64,000 nt of DNA. Source: Sepiola atlantica. Lineage: Eukaryota; Mollusca; Cephalopoda; Sepiida; Sepiolidae. Location of the stretch: positions 143,850,347 to 143,914,346 of the forward strand of contig OY744517.1 in NCBI GenBank assembly GCA_963556195.1, in the 5' to 3' direction. The position numbers and the translations under genes were made by a program. Shown here in pieces: positions 10,830 to 24,700 of the stretch. Position 1 is the stretch's first letter. Each line of letters opens with the position of its first letter. Under the pieces are notes generated by a model, which worked only from the letters and a program-made list of their open reading frames with translations, was not told the origin of the DNA and searched no databases.

Positions 10830-11110
10830 GATTTAGTTGCTTTGTTTATGGCATATCAACCATCTTCAGTTATTTAATGTCGAATCCAGTCATTTTGGTA
10901 AAAGTTTTTATGCTTAAAGTTCTCTATATGTTCAAGTATTTATTCATGGTGTTTGGTTGAGTGGAAGGAGGGAAGGGAGGGAAATTGTTTTTTGTTTTGG
11001 ATTTTGGAGAACATGATTGAATTTTGCAAAGAAAAATAGAAACAATAAAACATCAATGTTTGGTGCATTTTGGGTCAGGAAGCCGATATCTTCAGACAGC
11101 CTGATCTGGT
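10830..11110 (+). repeat. Interspersed repeat (family also at 20575-21060)
   Basis: The segment shares long blocks with 20640-21060: a GCATATCAACC start, an AGTCATTTTGGTAAAAG block, a poly-G/A stretch, GTTTTGGATTTTG(G/T)AGAACAT, and the end CAATGTTTGGTGCATTTTG. A shorter piece recurs at 37605-37640. The class is unknown and no coding content is seen. Confidence 0.65.
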
Positions 11111-11119
11111 AGCACCAGA

Positions 11120-12185
11120 AAAAGTCACAGGAATCCTCGCAAGCAGTGCAACTGAATGATGAACATTAAAACCTCTGCATGATAGAAGGCAAATTAGGAA
11201 TCTTGTGACACACCATATATACGATGACAACATTAAAAGATCTTTACAATGTTATCAAATTTTTTTTTAAATTAAAAACAAACACACCTGTTTAAATAAA
11301 TAAAAATTTAATATCTGAATAATTTTTTTTCAAATATCTGTCCAATTAAAGTCTTTATTTTCCCCCAGTTTAAACTTGCCGTCTTTTTTTTGTATTTTTT
11401 TCCCCCACACTCTGATCTCTCTCTCAACCACATTCACAACTTACCAAGTTGATTGGAGGAATTTACAAAAGTCTTGTCAGCCAATACCAATTGATGATGA
11501 TGACGACGATGATGATGATTTAAAAGTTGCATCCACATCAGTGGATGGAAGGTTGAAGCAATGGGATTTCTCAGTATGGAAATGTTTTGAGGAGGGTTAT
11601 TTTTTTTGGTTTGTTTTTGTTTTTAGAAAGTGGGATGTTTGCGTGTGTGCACAAAAAAAAGGAAAGAGAGAGAGAAAGAGTAAGAGATTGTACAACCATA
11701 GGAAAGTGTCAAACAGCTGAAGGAAGAAGGGGGCCCCCAAGCGATTTACCAAAGATAAGCACCAAAATACAAAACCTTACAACTCTCCACACCTACCAAC
11801 CAACCATCAGCAAGGAAAGAAGCGAGGGGGTAGATGTATTTTTGAAGCTAAAGTTCGAGAACATCCAAACAAAATATTGGAATGTAACACGCCTTAAAAT
11901 TGGAAAGACTGAACCTCGGCCCCACCCCAAAAATGGCATCAAGGGGTCTCATTTCATCAGACTGGAAGACAGGTTAGCTAGTCCTCTTGGCAAAAATTAA
12001 AAAAAAAACAGGTGACAGCTTCCAGAGAAGAAAGAGAGAAAGGGAAAGAGAGAGAGAAATCGAAAGAGCTCATCTTTATCGTTTTGTAAAGAGAAAAAGT
12101 CAACTTGATTATCTTTCACAAGAATGAACAGCCATGAGGGTGCACCATTGTGTCTTCGTCAGATAATCAACCTTTTGTGAAAACA
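11120..12185 (-). other. DERL2: Probable DERL2 3' untranslated region
   Basis: This region lies directly downstream of the DERL2 stop codon. On the minus strand an AATAAA signal occurs at 11359-11354, about 830 bases past the stop, and is the best polyadenylation signal I see. On the plus strand, 11376-11720 is open and contains a run of nine Asp from a GAT/GAC repeat followed by a short WD-repeat-like string (STSVDGRLKQWDF). I cannot tie this to a gene. A purine-rich tract occupies 12020-12070. Confidence 0.4.
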
Positions 12186-12282
12186 TCATTGGCCTTGGTT
12201 ACCCCAATTGAATCCGCCGGGTCTGTCTTCAGGAAGAGGCTGGTAGTTGGGATCCTCTGGGGCAGCATCCATTATCGTCTTA
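12186..12282 (-). CDS. DERL2: DERL2 coding exon 6 (C-terminus)
   Basis: Encodes [20 protein letters not shown] then [11 protein letters not shown] and TGA. The acceptor is ttttctag. The EDPNY.PLPE.RPGGF block is typical of the cytosolic Derlin-2 tail. A weak potential donor (gtaacc) lies inside the GGFNWG stretch, so an alternative last exon cannot be excluded, but I found no better one downstream. Confidence 0.93.
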
Positions 12283-13440
12283 CTAGAAAAGATAAACATA
12301 ATAATTGTACAAGAATGTCATGAGAAACAAAAGAATTACCCCGAGAGACGTTGTTGCCAACCTTCAGTTAGGAAGTGAGCACAAACGAAAGAAGCATCAG
12401 ATTCAAAATTATGGCATTTCCAAATATGGAACACACTTGTAATATTTCTCATCTTTGCACTGGAAATTTATTTACAAAGATTTTAAAATTGAAATTTACT
12501 AGAACGCAAGACATTTTTGCTATGAATTATCTAATCAAGTTAAAACTGCACTAATTTAGAGATTTTTTAAGAATAAACTAGATGAATTCAGAAATGTTAA
12601 AAATGTATTTACAAGGATCTTTTAGAGGGGTCTATCTGATGAAATATTTAAGACAATTATATATTAAGTGAGATTGTTGGCATATATATATATTTGTCAG
12701 TTTTCAAATGCCGAAAGTAAGAGTTTATTTTTTATATTTTCTTCTCGGTTTCTCTGACTGAACCTTGTAGTGACTTAAGTTTCTACCAAATGAACGGTTT
12801 TCACTGTGCAGACAAAATTTTTCCTGAACATTTCAATGATTTAAAGTGGGCCAATTCCCATTTTGCCATTGTGTTTTTTAGTTTGTTTTCATGGACACTT
12901 GAAGATTTTTGCATGGAATTACACTTTGATAGCGTATGGTTTTCATCTGACAACAATGCTCTGACAACAGGAATTTTTTTTAAAATGTACTACTAACGAA
13001 TCACCACTTATAAAGGCCCAAAGGCCACTCAGGAATAAGGGATAATGAGTTTGTAAAGTGGATGGTGAGATAATACCATGAGGATTGGTAACGATGGTTG
13101 AGACTGGACAGAATTTGATTATTTAAGAGGACGGCTCAACAAGAATTTGTTAACATTGGACTTGAAAACGACCATGTTGTAGTCAGTTGTTTACTATTTG
13201 AATTTGTTTCATGTTTCGATTTTTCTAGAAACCTGTGTTAGCTTTCTTTGCTTCAAAACTGGCAATAAATCACAGTATGACATAACTTCGATCTGTCAAT
13301 TTATTTATTTATATGTATATGTAAAAAAGAGGAATTTTTTCAGTTCTATATAGAAACATATAGCTGTATAAAACATAGTTTAAGGTAGTGAATCAGATGT
13401 CCCTTCTCATAAAGAATCTAATAATGTGCATAAAAGTTTC

Positions 13441-13478
<38 letters not shown>

Positions 13479-16400
13479 GAGAATGGTAGCTTGCTAGAAG
13501 CATTGCTGGGAATAGTAGTAGGATGTTTAAAAAGGCTGAGAGCAATGCAAAGTGTCGGGTAGGTTGTAAGCTGGAAGGAACAAAAATAATAAATCGAAAT
13601 GGGACTTACTATTTATTTTTTCTTAAACTCTTACATAACAAGTGTGGTGTTGGCTGCTTGTGTGTTGTCCGGATGATTATTAAAAATCATTTATTTAATA
13701 TTTCGGGGGAAAAAAAAACTTCCCTTAGTCAAAAATAATAAACACCAAAGGAAAAATCCGTCTGTGTAAAGAATTCACCAAAATGGATGCCAGAGAATAG
13801 AGTAGGGGAAAACCAGTCCCGCAGAGAATAGAAATTAATAAATTTTAAAGTTATGTTTTGTATATAAATGTAGTGTTCAAAAATATGTGTGTAATATTAG
13901 ATAAATGATGGTATTGTATGGTGATGAATTAACTTAGTTTTGATAATATATTTTTTATTTTTATTTGTTCCTGTGTGTTGTTTTATTTTCGTTTTTTTTT
14001 TTAATATAAAGTAATTATTTTTATTATTCTAAATTTTATTAAATTTATTGGTTATCATATATTAAAAAAGTATTATTAATTGTGAGTTTCATTAAATTAA
14101 TTTATTAAATTAATGTAATGTTACTTATTATAGGATTTTAAATTTAGTTTAGGCTTAAATGAATCTAGTTAAATTTGAGTATTTTAGTCGTAAGACAGTA
14201 GTAGTAAGAGTAGGTCGATTATGGTTTTTGGTTGTTAGGGGTTGTTATTCTCATGTGGCTGAATGTGTGTTGAGATGGATGTTCGTATGAGGAGGGGCCT
14301 ACTTGATTGTTTGGGTGTATGGTGATGGTAGTAGTGGATGGCTTAATATAGGAGGTAAGTAATGATAAAATTGAGAGGGGGAGTGAAATGGTGGAATTGG
14401 AATATAATGAGTGTTAGATATGACGGTTGGCCAGTGGGTGAGAGGGTAGATTATTATAGAATGAACGGTGAATGGAGCTTGTGACGCTGATTGAGTGAGG
14501 GGGTAATCTGGAGATAAGGAATGTTTCTGACAGAGGCAAGGATAGAGATGTGAATGTCACGTTGAGTAGCGAGGCATAATGTTGTGTGCTTGTGGAAAGA
14601 AGATATACGGGTGTTCATATGCTCTTTGATGCATAAGTGTAGCGGTCTTGTTGTGTTTCCTATGTAAAATTTGTTGCATTTGGTGCACTGTAGTTTGTAT
14701 ACACAGTTGGTGCAGTGGCATAGATCAGTGTTGGGGATAGGGCAATTGGTCAGGGAGCAGGGTTCGGGTGTGTGGTTAGTATGTTTCTTAGATAGATGTT
14801 GGCGTAAGGAAGTGCCAGTGTGGGTTAGTTGGATGTCAAGGTTTTCTTTGTGTATAGCCTTGCGGATGGAGCTGGTGATTTTATCACTAAAAAAAGGGAG
14901 TTTTAAGAAACAGGTGTTGGAGAGGGTGCGGTGTCTGCATGTTTTGGACTTATTTAGGCGGGCGATGGTGGGAGCAGGGTAGCCATTAGTTCGGAGGGTT
15001 TGATGGAAGTTTTTAGTTTGTGTTATTTTGTCAGCAGTAGGAGAGCATTTGTTTTGTATGCGGGTGATCTCATTGTGGGCATAACCTATTTTAGCTTTTA
15101 TGAGCAGGGCAGACTTAAAATGTATAAAGAGGTTTTTGCAGGCAGGTTTCCTATAGAAGTTGGTATGTATAGAGCCGTCTTTGGTGATGTTATGGTTGAA
15201 GTCAAGGAGAGAGAGAGTGAGCCGGAATCGTTGGGGTGTTCTATGGTGAATTGTAGGGGTGGGGGGGGGTCGGTGTTGTTAAAGATGTTGAATATTTGAG
15301 TGGCTTCATCACGAGAGGATGCAGGGATTAGTATGTCATCTATCTGGAACAGAATATATAGGAGAGGCAGGTGCTTAGTGCTCGTTGCTCTAGCCGGTTC
15401 ATGTAGGTGATGGCTAAGAGACCGGAACGGCTAGAACCCATGGGGAAGCCAGTGATTTGTTTAAATGTGTGTTGCTGGAAAGTGAAATGATGTTGCGATA
15501 TTATGCACTCATTCTTGAAAGATGGATATTTTAGATATGTTTTTTTTAACCGAGTTCACCCCAAACAAGGCAAGTTGCCACTGTCGACGTCAGAGGGCTA
15601 CTGAGAATTAGGGTGAAAGTTTAGAGGATCGTCCTAAATTGGAAGTTGTGCAGCATGATGTGTGTTCACTTTAGTTTTAAATTTCTGTATTTAATACAGT
15701 CGGGGAAACAGGAATCAGGGAGGGAGTTCCAAAGGCCGACAGCACAGGGAAAGAAGCTATTAGAGTAGAAGACTCTCCGGCATCTGAGGACCTCCACAGT
15801 GAATGGATGGGATTTAGTTGATTGGTCCAGTGTATTTATATCAGGGGGCATTAGAGCAGCAAGTTCATCAAAGCACATTTCATTGAAGTACTTGTAAAAC
15901 AAGCACAAAGATGCAACATTGCGGCGAGGGGGCAGGGCTAAAGCTTGGTGGATAGTGAGAGACCTATTAGATTAACGACTCTTTTTTTTAACCTTGTCTA
16001 AGAGGAAGAGACTAGTGGATAGTGCACCAGCCAAGATGTGACAACAATACTCCATGCCTGGGCAGATGCTGGCTTTGTAGAAATATAGGATACTGTCAGG
16101 TGTGAGAAGTTTTCTAGCACGGTAGAGGGAGCCCACCTTCTTTACAGCAGCCTTGGCAATGTCTTCTATGTATTTGTTTGTTTTTTTTGTTTTGTTTTAG
16201 ACATTTTTAAATATATTTTTAAAACCTATAAAAGTGGCAATAACTTAATATCATTTTATGAAGTTAAAAATTGGAGAGGAATTTAATTTACTGTCCAGTT
16301 GCTATAGCATAATAATAAACTATATGAATTTAAACAAAACCTGTCTGCGTATTTAACACCAAGTTCATATGCTAGTATATATCTTCTATATTTGATAGCC

Positions 16401-16621
16401 CAGCATTATCCTGTTTACTTTTCAGTATGTTTATTTACCACCCGCAGGAAATCTGTGTGGCAAAAAAAAGTAACCTACGCCTAAGTCTGTGTGGATTGAT
16501 ACAATTATATTTCATGCACAGGTTGTTTTTCTGCAACACAGACTTAGGCTTACATTGTTTATAAAAGTTAAATAATTCTTTTCTATTTAACTCAGATAAC
16601 GGCGGAACCAGAGTCCTACTA

Positions 16622-16669
<48 letters not shown>

Positions 16670-19600
16670 TTTGGTACAGAAAAATTAGTACAACATTAGT
16701 ACCGTCGATTTCAGGCACAAGACTTAGCCATCCTCCGATATATTACATCCTCCTTTATATTAAAAATTTTTTTTTAAACTTCTCAAATTTCTAAATAGTT
16801 CAAATTAAAAACTGTAGGGCCGAAATAGACATTTTCGTTCGGCATTCCATTGTACTATAGGGATTACATGAATATCTCGCTTATCCCGAAATAAAATTCT
16901 AATTTATTTTTAAAGACTGGAAAATCGAACTTTAATGCAATGCCTTAATCGTTAGCGGCCATGTTGTAATTTCCTATTATTTTCTTTCGCGTTTGACATC
17001 TATAAATAAGGTACTTAACTTTAATTTTATTCCTTTTTCACGTGATCTAGCATTTTTCAGGGCAAGAATTTGTTTTTGTCACAATTATAACTCTACCTAG
17101 CAAAAATATGCGACTAGAGGGAGCATATATTTGCTAGTCTTTAAAAAAAATACAACAATACTGAAGTAAATATTTGACACTGTTTATGATAAGCCTTGGC
17201 TAACTAAAAATTGCTTATACTTACTTTTTAACTGTATTTACTTTTTAAATAATATTTCGATTAATTAGATTACAGAAGCTTCTTCTAAATCACTATTTCA
17301 TTCTGAAAGCAAAAAGATGTTAGCAAAATGGGAAGTTGTAAAAAGTCTTTAAAAAAATGAAAAAACTCGGTTTGTTAAATTATCAAAACTAACTGATGTA
17401 ACAATTTACTAAAAACCTGTTGAGCCATAAAAAGTTTCCCATTGTTTAAAATTTTTTTATTTAGATCAAACTGTAACAACAATTAAATTGTATCCATTAT
17501 TAAATGAAGAGGATACTGCAAAAACAGTTAATTTTATTACATTTTTCTTTTGACATTTTTGAAAATTTATGACGACATTAAGAAAAATGATCCTCTAAAA
17601 AAAGTAATATCAGATTTAAATGATGAAAACCTTATATTTCATTCTAATTTTGGAAAAATTACAAAAAAATGAGAGGCAAGCAAGGAAAAATAATTAAATC
17701 ATTAACAATGGATATTAGTTAAACCATTGTACATACATACAATGATTTAACCGATATTTGTAGATACTTGCTAAACAAATGAGTTTAACTTTGTTAGGCT
17801 TGATGAATTTACCAGATTATTTAAAAAATAAATTTGAAAATCTTGTAGTGCATATTTTATAACCATTCAAAATATTATTGAAAAATTTCATATTGAAAAA
17901 ACTAAACTAGTACTTAAATTAGATGTTGACGGACAAGAATACAGGGCATAATTGTTTAAACTGTAAATATTTGCTGGATGAAATGGCTTTTTTTTCCTGT
18001 TTTATAATGTTTGTTAAATTGAACACTTGCAGATAATCTTTGTCACTTTCTGATATGCATCATTTCAATATGAAAAGAGAGCATGAATTTATATTGTCAA
18101 ATATATTTTTTTTTAAATTGTTTGTTTGATTCAACTCAAGAACCAGCACTAAAAATTGAAATTATTTTAAAATATAAAATAAAAATGATTATACAATTCT
18201 CATAACAACATACTTAGTATTGATAATACATAATTTTCCAAGCAGTTATCAAATGTTTTAAATTTCCCCCCTTTTTACATATATTTTATTGATTTTATGT
18301 TCTGGTTAACGTAACTTGATTTTATTATTAAAATTATGTATATGCATTATTGTATCATGAAGAAATAAGTATTTTCTTTATCTTCTGCAAAATAAATTGT
18401 GCCTGTAACAATTATCAAAATTGTTTCTTTGAACATTTTGTTCATAACATATTTTCAGACTTTGTCGATACATGATTTTGTAAGTTGTTGAACTTGCTTT
18501 CTAACTGTATTATGCCATTAAATTTTTCTGCAATTAATATTAACAAATTGACTTTTGAAATATCTAAAATATGGGAATTCATGGTGAATAAATGCATTTA
18601 TTTTTTTTTTAATATTTTTGGTCTTTCTTTGTTTTTACTTATTGCACTTACATTTCATTTTATGGAAATAAGTCAATAATTGGAAGCTGTTTCCTAATAT
18701 GTATAGTTGCTAATTAATTACTGAGCATTACTAAGAAATTCTTTACTAAAAGTTTTCTCTGTAATTATTATTTAGTTGTAAGTTTGGTCTCCACATGCTC
18801 GTCCCCAGTCATGGATCCCAGTTGCATGTTTGCCAGGCCTGGTATAAGTACCACCATGATATATACATTTTTTTTTTTCAATAAAAGTTGAAATGTGATT
18901 ATTAATTAAAATAAGACATGCCCAACGATTTCAAAAATGATTATAATAAATTTTTTTTTTCAAAAATAGACTTAACTCAAATGTTAATATTTTAATGGAA
19001 ATTAGTTAAACTACATTTACCTAAAAATAAAATTTCTTGAAAAATATTTTATGCACTGAACATATGAATGTATATTATAACCGAGAATTTTATTGTCTGT
19101 CTGTGTCACTTATAGGCTCAAACACTACTTGACAGAATTGCACATTTCACATAAAGCACTCTTGGCACACCAAATATGTCAGCGGTCAACATTCTAATAG
19201 TGCTATTATTATTATTATTATTATGGATGCCGGATATAAGAAAAAAAAATTAAATACTAAAATTTGAGACTAGTATGTTTTTACTGAAGAAAAGGAGAAA
19301 CTATCTTTTTTCCCAAAAATACTTACAGGAATTGTGGTGTCCGCAAAATCTTGAACCCTCCCACTTGATGAGGAAAGACATCTTCGAGGTAATAATACAA
19401 ATGGCCAACAAGAATTCCTAGAAAAAAAAAATATTACAATCACAAAACATCAAGTAAAAAATTTTTGGAAAAAAATCCAAGAAAAAATAAATCCTTAATT
19501 AAATAGTTGGCACACATTTCAGAAACGCATTTTCTAAAAAAGAATTGAGATTCATCAACCTTTGTGCCTATTTTATAAGATCATCCCCTTCTTTATCAGT

Positions 19601-21735
19601 AATCCTAACAAAGGGATACAACTTCTTGTTAGCCTTAAAAACAATTACGCCCCTTGATATATTTTCAATGATTTAAAACAATTATTACATCAATCCTGTA
19701 TAATACCTTTATTAAATGTTATTATTAACATACCTGGAATTGTATGGCATTTATTTTACAAACCGTATCCTGAATTGTACACTTGTAATCTGGATATATT
19801 CTATTTAGAACACCATCTTAATATTTAGCACATTGCAGAATTTGGATGTGTTCGACCGTCAGTCTCTTACAAGAACCCCATGGAAATTCTACGGTTGCTT
19901 TTTTGATTGAAATTATTTTTTTTTCATGGTTCAAATATGAAATATATGAATTTTAAATGTGAGTTTCATTTTATAATAAACTAGCAAGATCCGTTGCCCG
20001 GAAGGAATATAAAAGAATGACTTAAACATCCAACCGAATAGGTCACATAGGATATTTTTAATGTTTACATAAAATGTCAGCTTTTAATAGTTTTCTTTGG
20101 TTTAATTGGAGGGGAAGCTGCCATTCGGACTTAGAGTTATAGTTGGTGGTAGGTATTATAGTGGGTTTTTGCAATGCCAAAATCGTTATCAGGGCATTCG
20201 AAAAACGATAAATTTGTAGATTAACACTCTCAGCTAAACACCCCCCCCCCCCCCCCAAATAAGATTCTACTTCTTTTGTGCGATTACGTGTAAACACCCC
20301 AAAAAATTTGGTTGAAAAGCAAAAACAAAAAGTTGGCAAATTATAGTGTGGCATTAATTTAGTATATAAATATAAGGTAAAATGATCCCCCCTTTTTCCG
20401 GACCATTCTAACTTTTTAGGGCAATTAATTAAATGTTGTTACCATTAACTGTAAGGTAAGATATTGCTTAATGGCACATCAACCCTAAGGGTCATTTCAT
20501 GCCATGAATGTAGAAGAAAATATCCTTCATTTGAGTATTAAGTCAGTGGGTCATTTATAGTCATTAGTTAAGAGCTTTGGTATTTTTAATTGTTGTCATT
20601 TTGGTGAAGGTTTTTATGCTTCAAGTTCTTTATTACTTCAAATGTTTAATCATGGTTTTTGGTTTGTTTTGTTCTATGACATATCAACCCTTCTCGGGTT
20701 ATTTAATGCCGAATCTGATCATTTTGGTGAAGGTTTTAATACTTCAAGTTCTTTATATGTTCAACGTTTTAATCATGGTTTTTGTTTCACGGCATATCAA
20801 CACTTTTCAGGTCATTCAATGCTGAATCCGGTCATTTTGATGAAGGTTTTTATGCTTCAAGTTCTTGGTTGAGTGAAGGGGGGGGGGGGGAGAGGAGAGA
20901 GAAATTGTCGTATTTTGTTTTGGATTTTGTAGAACATTTTATAAGTAGGAGTTTTACAAAGGAAAAGAAAACAATAAAACACCAATGTTTGGTGCATTTT
21001 GAGTCAGGAAGTCAATAACATCAGACAGTCTGATTTGGTAGCGCCAGTAGGTTCTATTCGACCTATAGATGGGGGCCTTACAGGTACTACCACTCCGGGC
21101 CAGAGTAGACCTGGGATCAATGGGGGAGGGGGGTCATGATGGTGTTACCCGATTACCATTTTAACATCACTCAAACTGTGTTTTTCTTTTATTTTATGTA
21201 AATGAAAAATAAGTTTTGTTCAATAATTATTCAGGTCAATTCATGTTGTTAGAAATCCCTGAAAAAGAAATAAAACAGAACAAAGTAAGGTGTTTAATTA
21301 TTGGAAAAAAAATATACTTATCTGGTTTCTTCTCAAAGGTTTATTTTTGTTTGAAATGTGACAGTGTTATGGCAAACTATTTGATGCGTAATGTCTATAT
21401 AAGCTTTGCTGTGACTGGATGTTTTACAAATTCTGAAACGGTTAAACTTGATTGTAGTATCTTGTGAAGTAATTGCCAAACGGTGTTTGAGAAGGGTAAG
21501 AGTTATTAATTCATAGAGAGAAATTAGCGTGCTACCCTCTCTTTGGTTCAATTAGTTGGGAGAGGCTTACAGTGAGGAATAAAAATAATGTTTTTGGTTT
21601 AGCTTATAAAAATAATTTATAGTTTCTGGAAACACGGTTGAAAATAGTAGACGACTGAATTGATGTGTTTCGATACATTTGATGCATTAGTTTTAAACTC
21701 TACTCTAACTAGTTTGGGAGGAGAAAAATCAACTC

Positions 21736-21780
<45 letters not shown>

Positions 21781-24700
21781 AAAAGTAAAATATTCATTTT
21801 CAGCTTCATTTTTTATGAAGATTTTTTGTAGCCAGCCGCATCTTTCAATAAAAAACATTCCACTTAATAAAATCAAACTTTGTTGAATCTGTAGATTGCT
21901 GTTTTTACACATTTTTATTTTACAAATTTTGGTTAAAACTCAGCTAAAAGTTTTGTAATTAAAATTAACTTGAAAATATCAGTTGTCTGTTTACATCTAG
22001 AAATAAAGCTGTACTATTACTACTACTGCATCGAGTTTTGATAGATTACCTCTCTTTGATTTAACCCATACGTATTAACAGTGTTACAACCATGGTAAAA
22101 AACTATGGAAAATACAAAAAGAATATATAGATAGAAGCGTTAGTTTTGTGTGCTCAATATGAATTTGAGTCAATAATCTATTCTGAGATTTCCTGTTCAA
22201 GATATGGTTAGAACTCATGGAGTTCCTTGTTTGGAAACAATAGGAAAACAAACAATATGAAGGGGGGGTCGGGGGCCTTCCTATTGTTTGGCACTTTTCT
22301 TTTATGTGTTTGATGTTGATTTCCTTGACTTTCTGTAGTATCTGTTTCTGCTGCTACACTTAGTCTTTTTTCTGTCATCGGTCAGTAAAAGAGAAGTCAT
22401 TTTACACTGAGGCAATTTTTATTTTTGTTCCAATCCAGAGTGTCCCATTTTGAGGAGCTGAATTTTCTCCACATTAAAAAAACGAAATTGTGTCAAATTG
22501 CCATCGTGAGGAGGCAAGTAAATAGGAACAATGAGACACAGTTACGTCCCTTGCTGAAATTTTTTCATTGTGGGAGATAGTCAAACATGTCTGCAATGAA
22601 CTTTACGGTAATATGCTTTTTAAATAAAGTGTAGATTTTGTTTGCCAAAGGTAGGATGTTAGTAGGTATGACTGACATGGTTCACCAGCTGCCAATCAAA
22701 GTACATATATATCAGATTATTTAGTTAAATCATTTGACATGGAGAGGAATTTTGAAAGTAAGATTAATTGTTGTTTGAACATTAGCAATGCGATATATAA
22801 TAATGGACAATGCCGTTAGATAAGTGCTTTAGCTCCCTCGTGCCACACCCCCCCCTCCCCTACTGAAGATGACCAGAAGTAAGTCTTAGCTAAGGAAACT
22901 GGATATTCATGGTTAAGATTTTCCAGGATTCAGCAAAAACCTAGTCTATGTTTTCATGCATTGACATCTTTCACATCGTAGCCCACACTTTCCCTATCGG
23001 GGGTATACAACAGCCTTTCATTTCCTTTGATCCTAACATGACAGTGGGCCAGAGGGTAGGTATTTACTTCCCTCCCACCGCGGAAAGGTGGAGTTGAAAA
23101 GCCAGCACACAAGAGGTGTGTGCACTCTGGGCATCAAGTGGGTCAGAGGGTAGATATTAACCAATTTTATTTTTGATATTAAAGGCTATATGTGTGTACT
23201 TTACATTTTCGGGTGAATTTCTGATTTAACAACGACAAAAAAATGAAGTAGAAAGCTGAATCCATTCTCATTTTAAAGTAGGTTAACTTATCAGAATAGT
23301 GACAATTCTAGAACTAGCAAATGATAAGTTCTGTCACGTAAAATAACACTTTTCCAAAAGTGTAATAGTTTTACAAATCATTTAATGTTACTAGAAATGT
23401 TTAATAAAGTGATTAATGAGACTACTGATAATTGAAGATCCAGATTTTTATCAGAAAATCTTTTTAGTCTGAAAATGAGCAAATTCATGGGTAAAACAGC
23501 AAAAATACCCTATAAAACAAAATTGTATGAGAGTTTCTAACTTGCAACAAGAATATCTTGAAACCCGAAGGAAGTATATGTATGGGTTGGTATCAAAGTT
23601 AGAACAATCAACATTTTTAGGTGAACTTAAGTGCATTGTTTTCTTTCATAATTCTGTGATGTTTTCTTTTAATGCCATCCTGAACACGTATTAAGGAAAC
23701 AGTTCTTAAACATGTTAAAAAAAAAAAACACTAAATTTCTAAATATCTTATTAAAAAAACGTTAAGCTTATAAAAAATTAAATATTATTTTCAGAACTCT
23801 AAATAGCATAACTACTAATTATTTTGTTTTAATCATTTATCATAAAACATGGAAGTAAAAAAATTCAGTTTGAAGGAGATAAAAACTGATGAATAAATAT
23901 TTACCCATGAGATCAACAGCAACAGAATTGCCCAGCAATAAAGAGAACGCTAACAACACCCAAGGAAGATATGGAGCCTGAAAGTTGAGCAGTCCAAAAA
24001 AGTTCATTCTCACATAAGGATTTCGTCGACTCCAGATGTACACAAGCATAATGGTGAAAGCATTGCCAAGGAAAGCAATATTACCTATGAGGATGGTGAT
24101 GAGCTGAAAGCAGTCATTAAGGAAGACACATTTTATTTCCAAATAAAGTATGTGTGGCTGAGATAAGCAAGTGATGGTTAATGCGAAGAAAGTTTAAAAG
24201 GGAGTTTTCATTTCGTTTGTCGGATTTACAGTACACAGCTCATCTTGAGTATCGCCAAAGGTAATCACTGAAACTACATATGAAAATAAAAAATAACGAA
24301 GCAAACTTTTATCTTGATTTATAAAGACAGTGAGATTAAAACCCTAATTCCAAATATACAAAACAAGAACTTCAGCTTCTTAATATACTGAGCATGTCCA
24401 TGCAATCGACATATGCAAGCTAACTAATTTGCATATTGATTTTCAAAATGATAATTTCATTATTACATAGAGTTCTACTTATGCATATTTTTACATCATG
24501 TATAAAAATTTATATTTTTCGAACTATTTTCAGATCAACTTATTTCTACTAAAAAAAGCACCCACCAACAAAAATACACAACCCAGAGAGTTCTATTGCC
24601 ACTTACTTTTTTTGATCATGGATAGAAAATTAGCATTTGAGGGGGGTCCTCGTTTATAATTTACAATGCCAAACAAAATTGCTGTGAAAAGAGTCATGAA

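Noticed and set aside
11376..12000. Plus-strand gene with an acidic run
   Set aside because: Two frames overlap, start in a T-rich tract and lack a complete domain; most of the region is better explained as the DERL2 3' UTR read on the wrong strand.
20577..21018. Three overlapping open frames of 76-82 codons
   Set aside because: They arise from an internally tandem non-coding repeat; similar peptides recur because the DNA is repeated.
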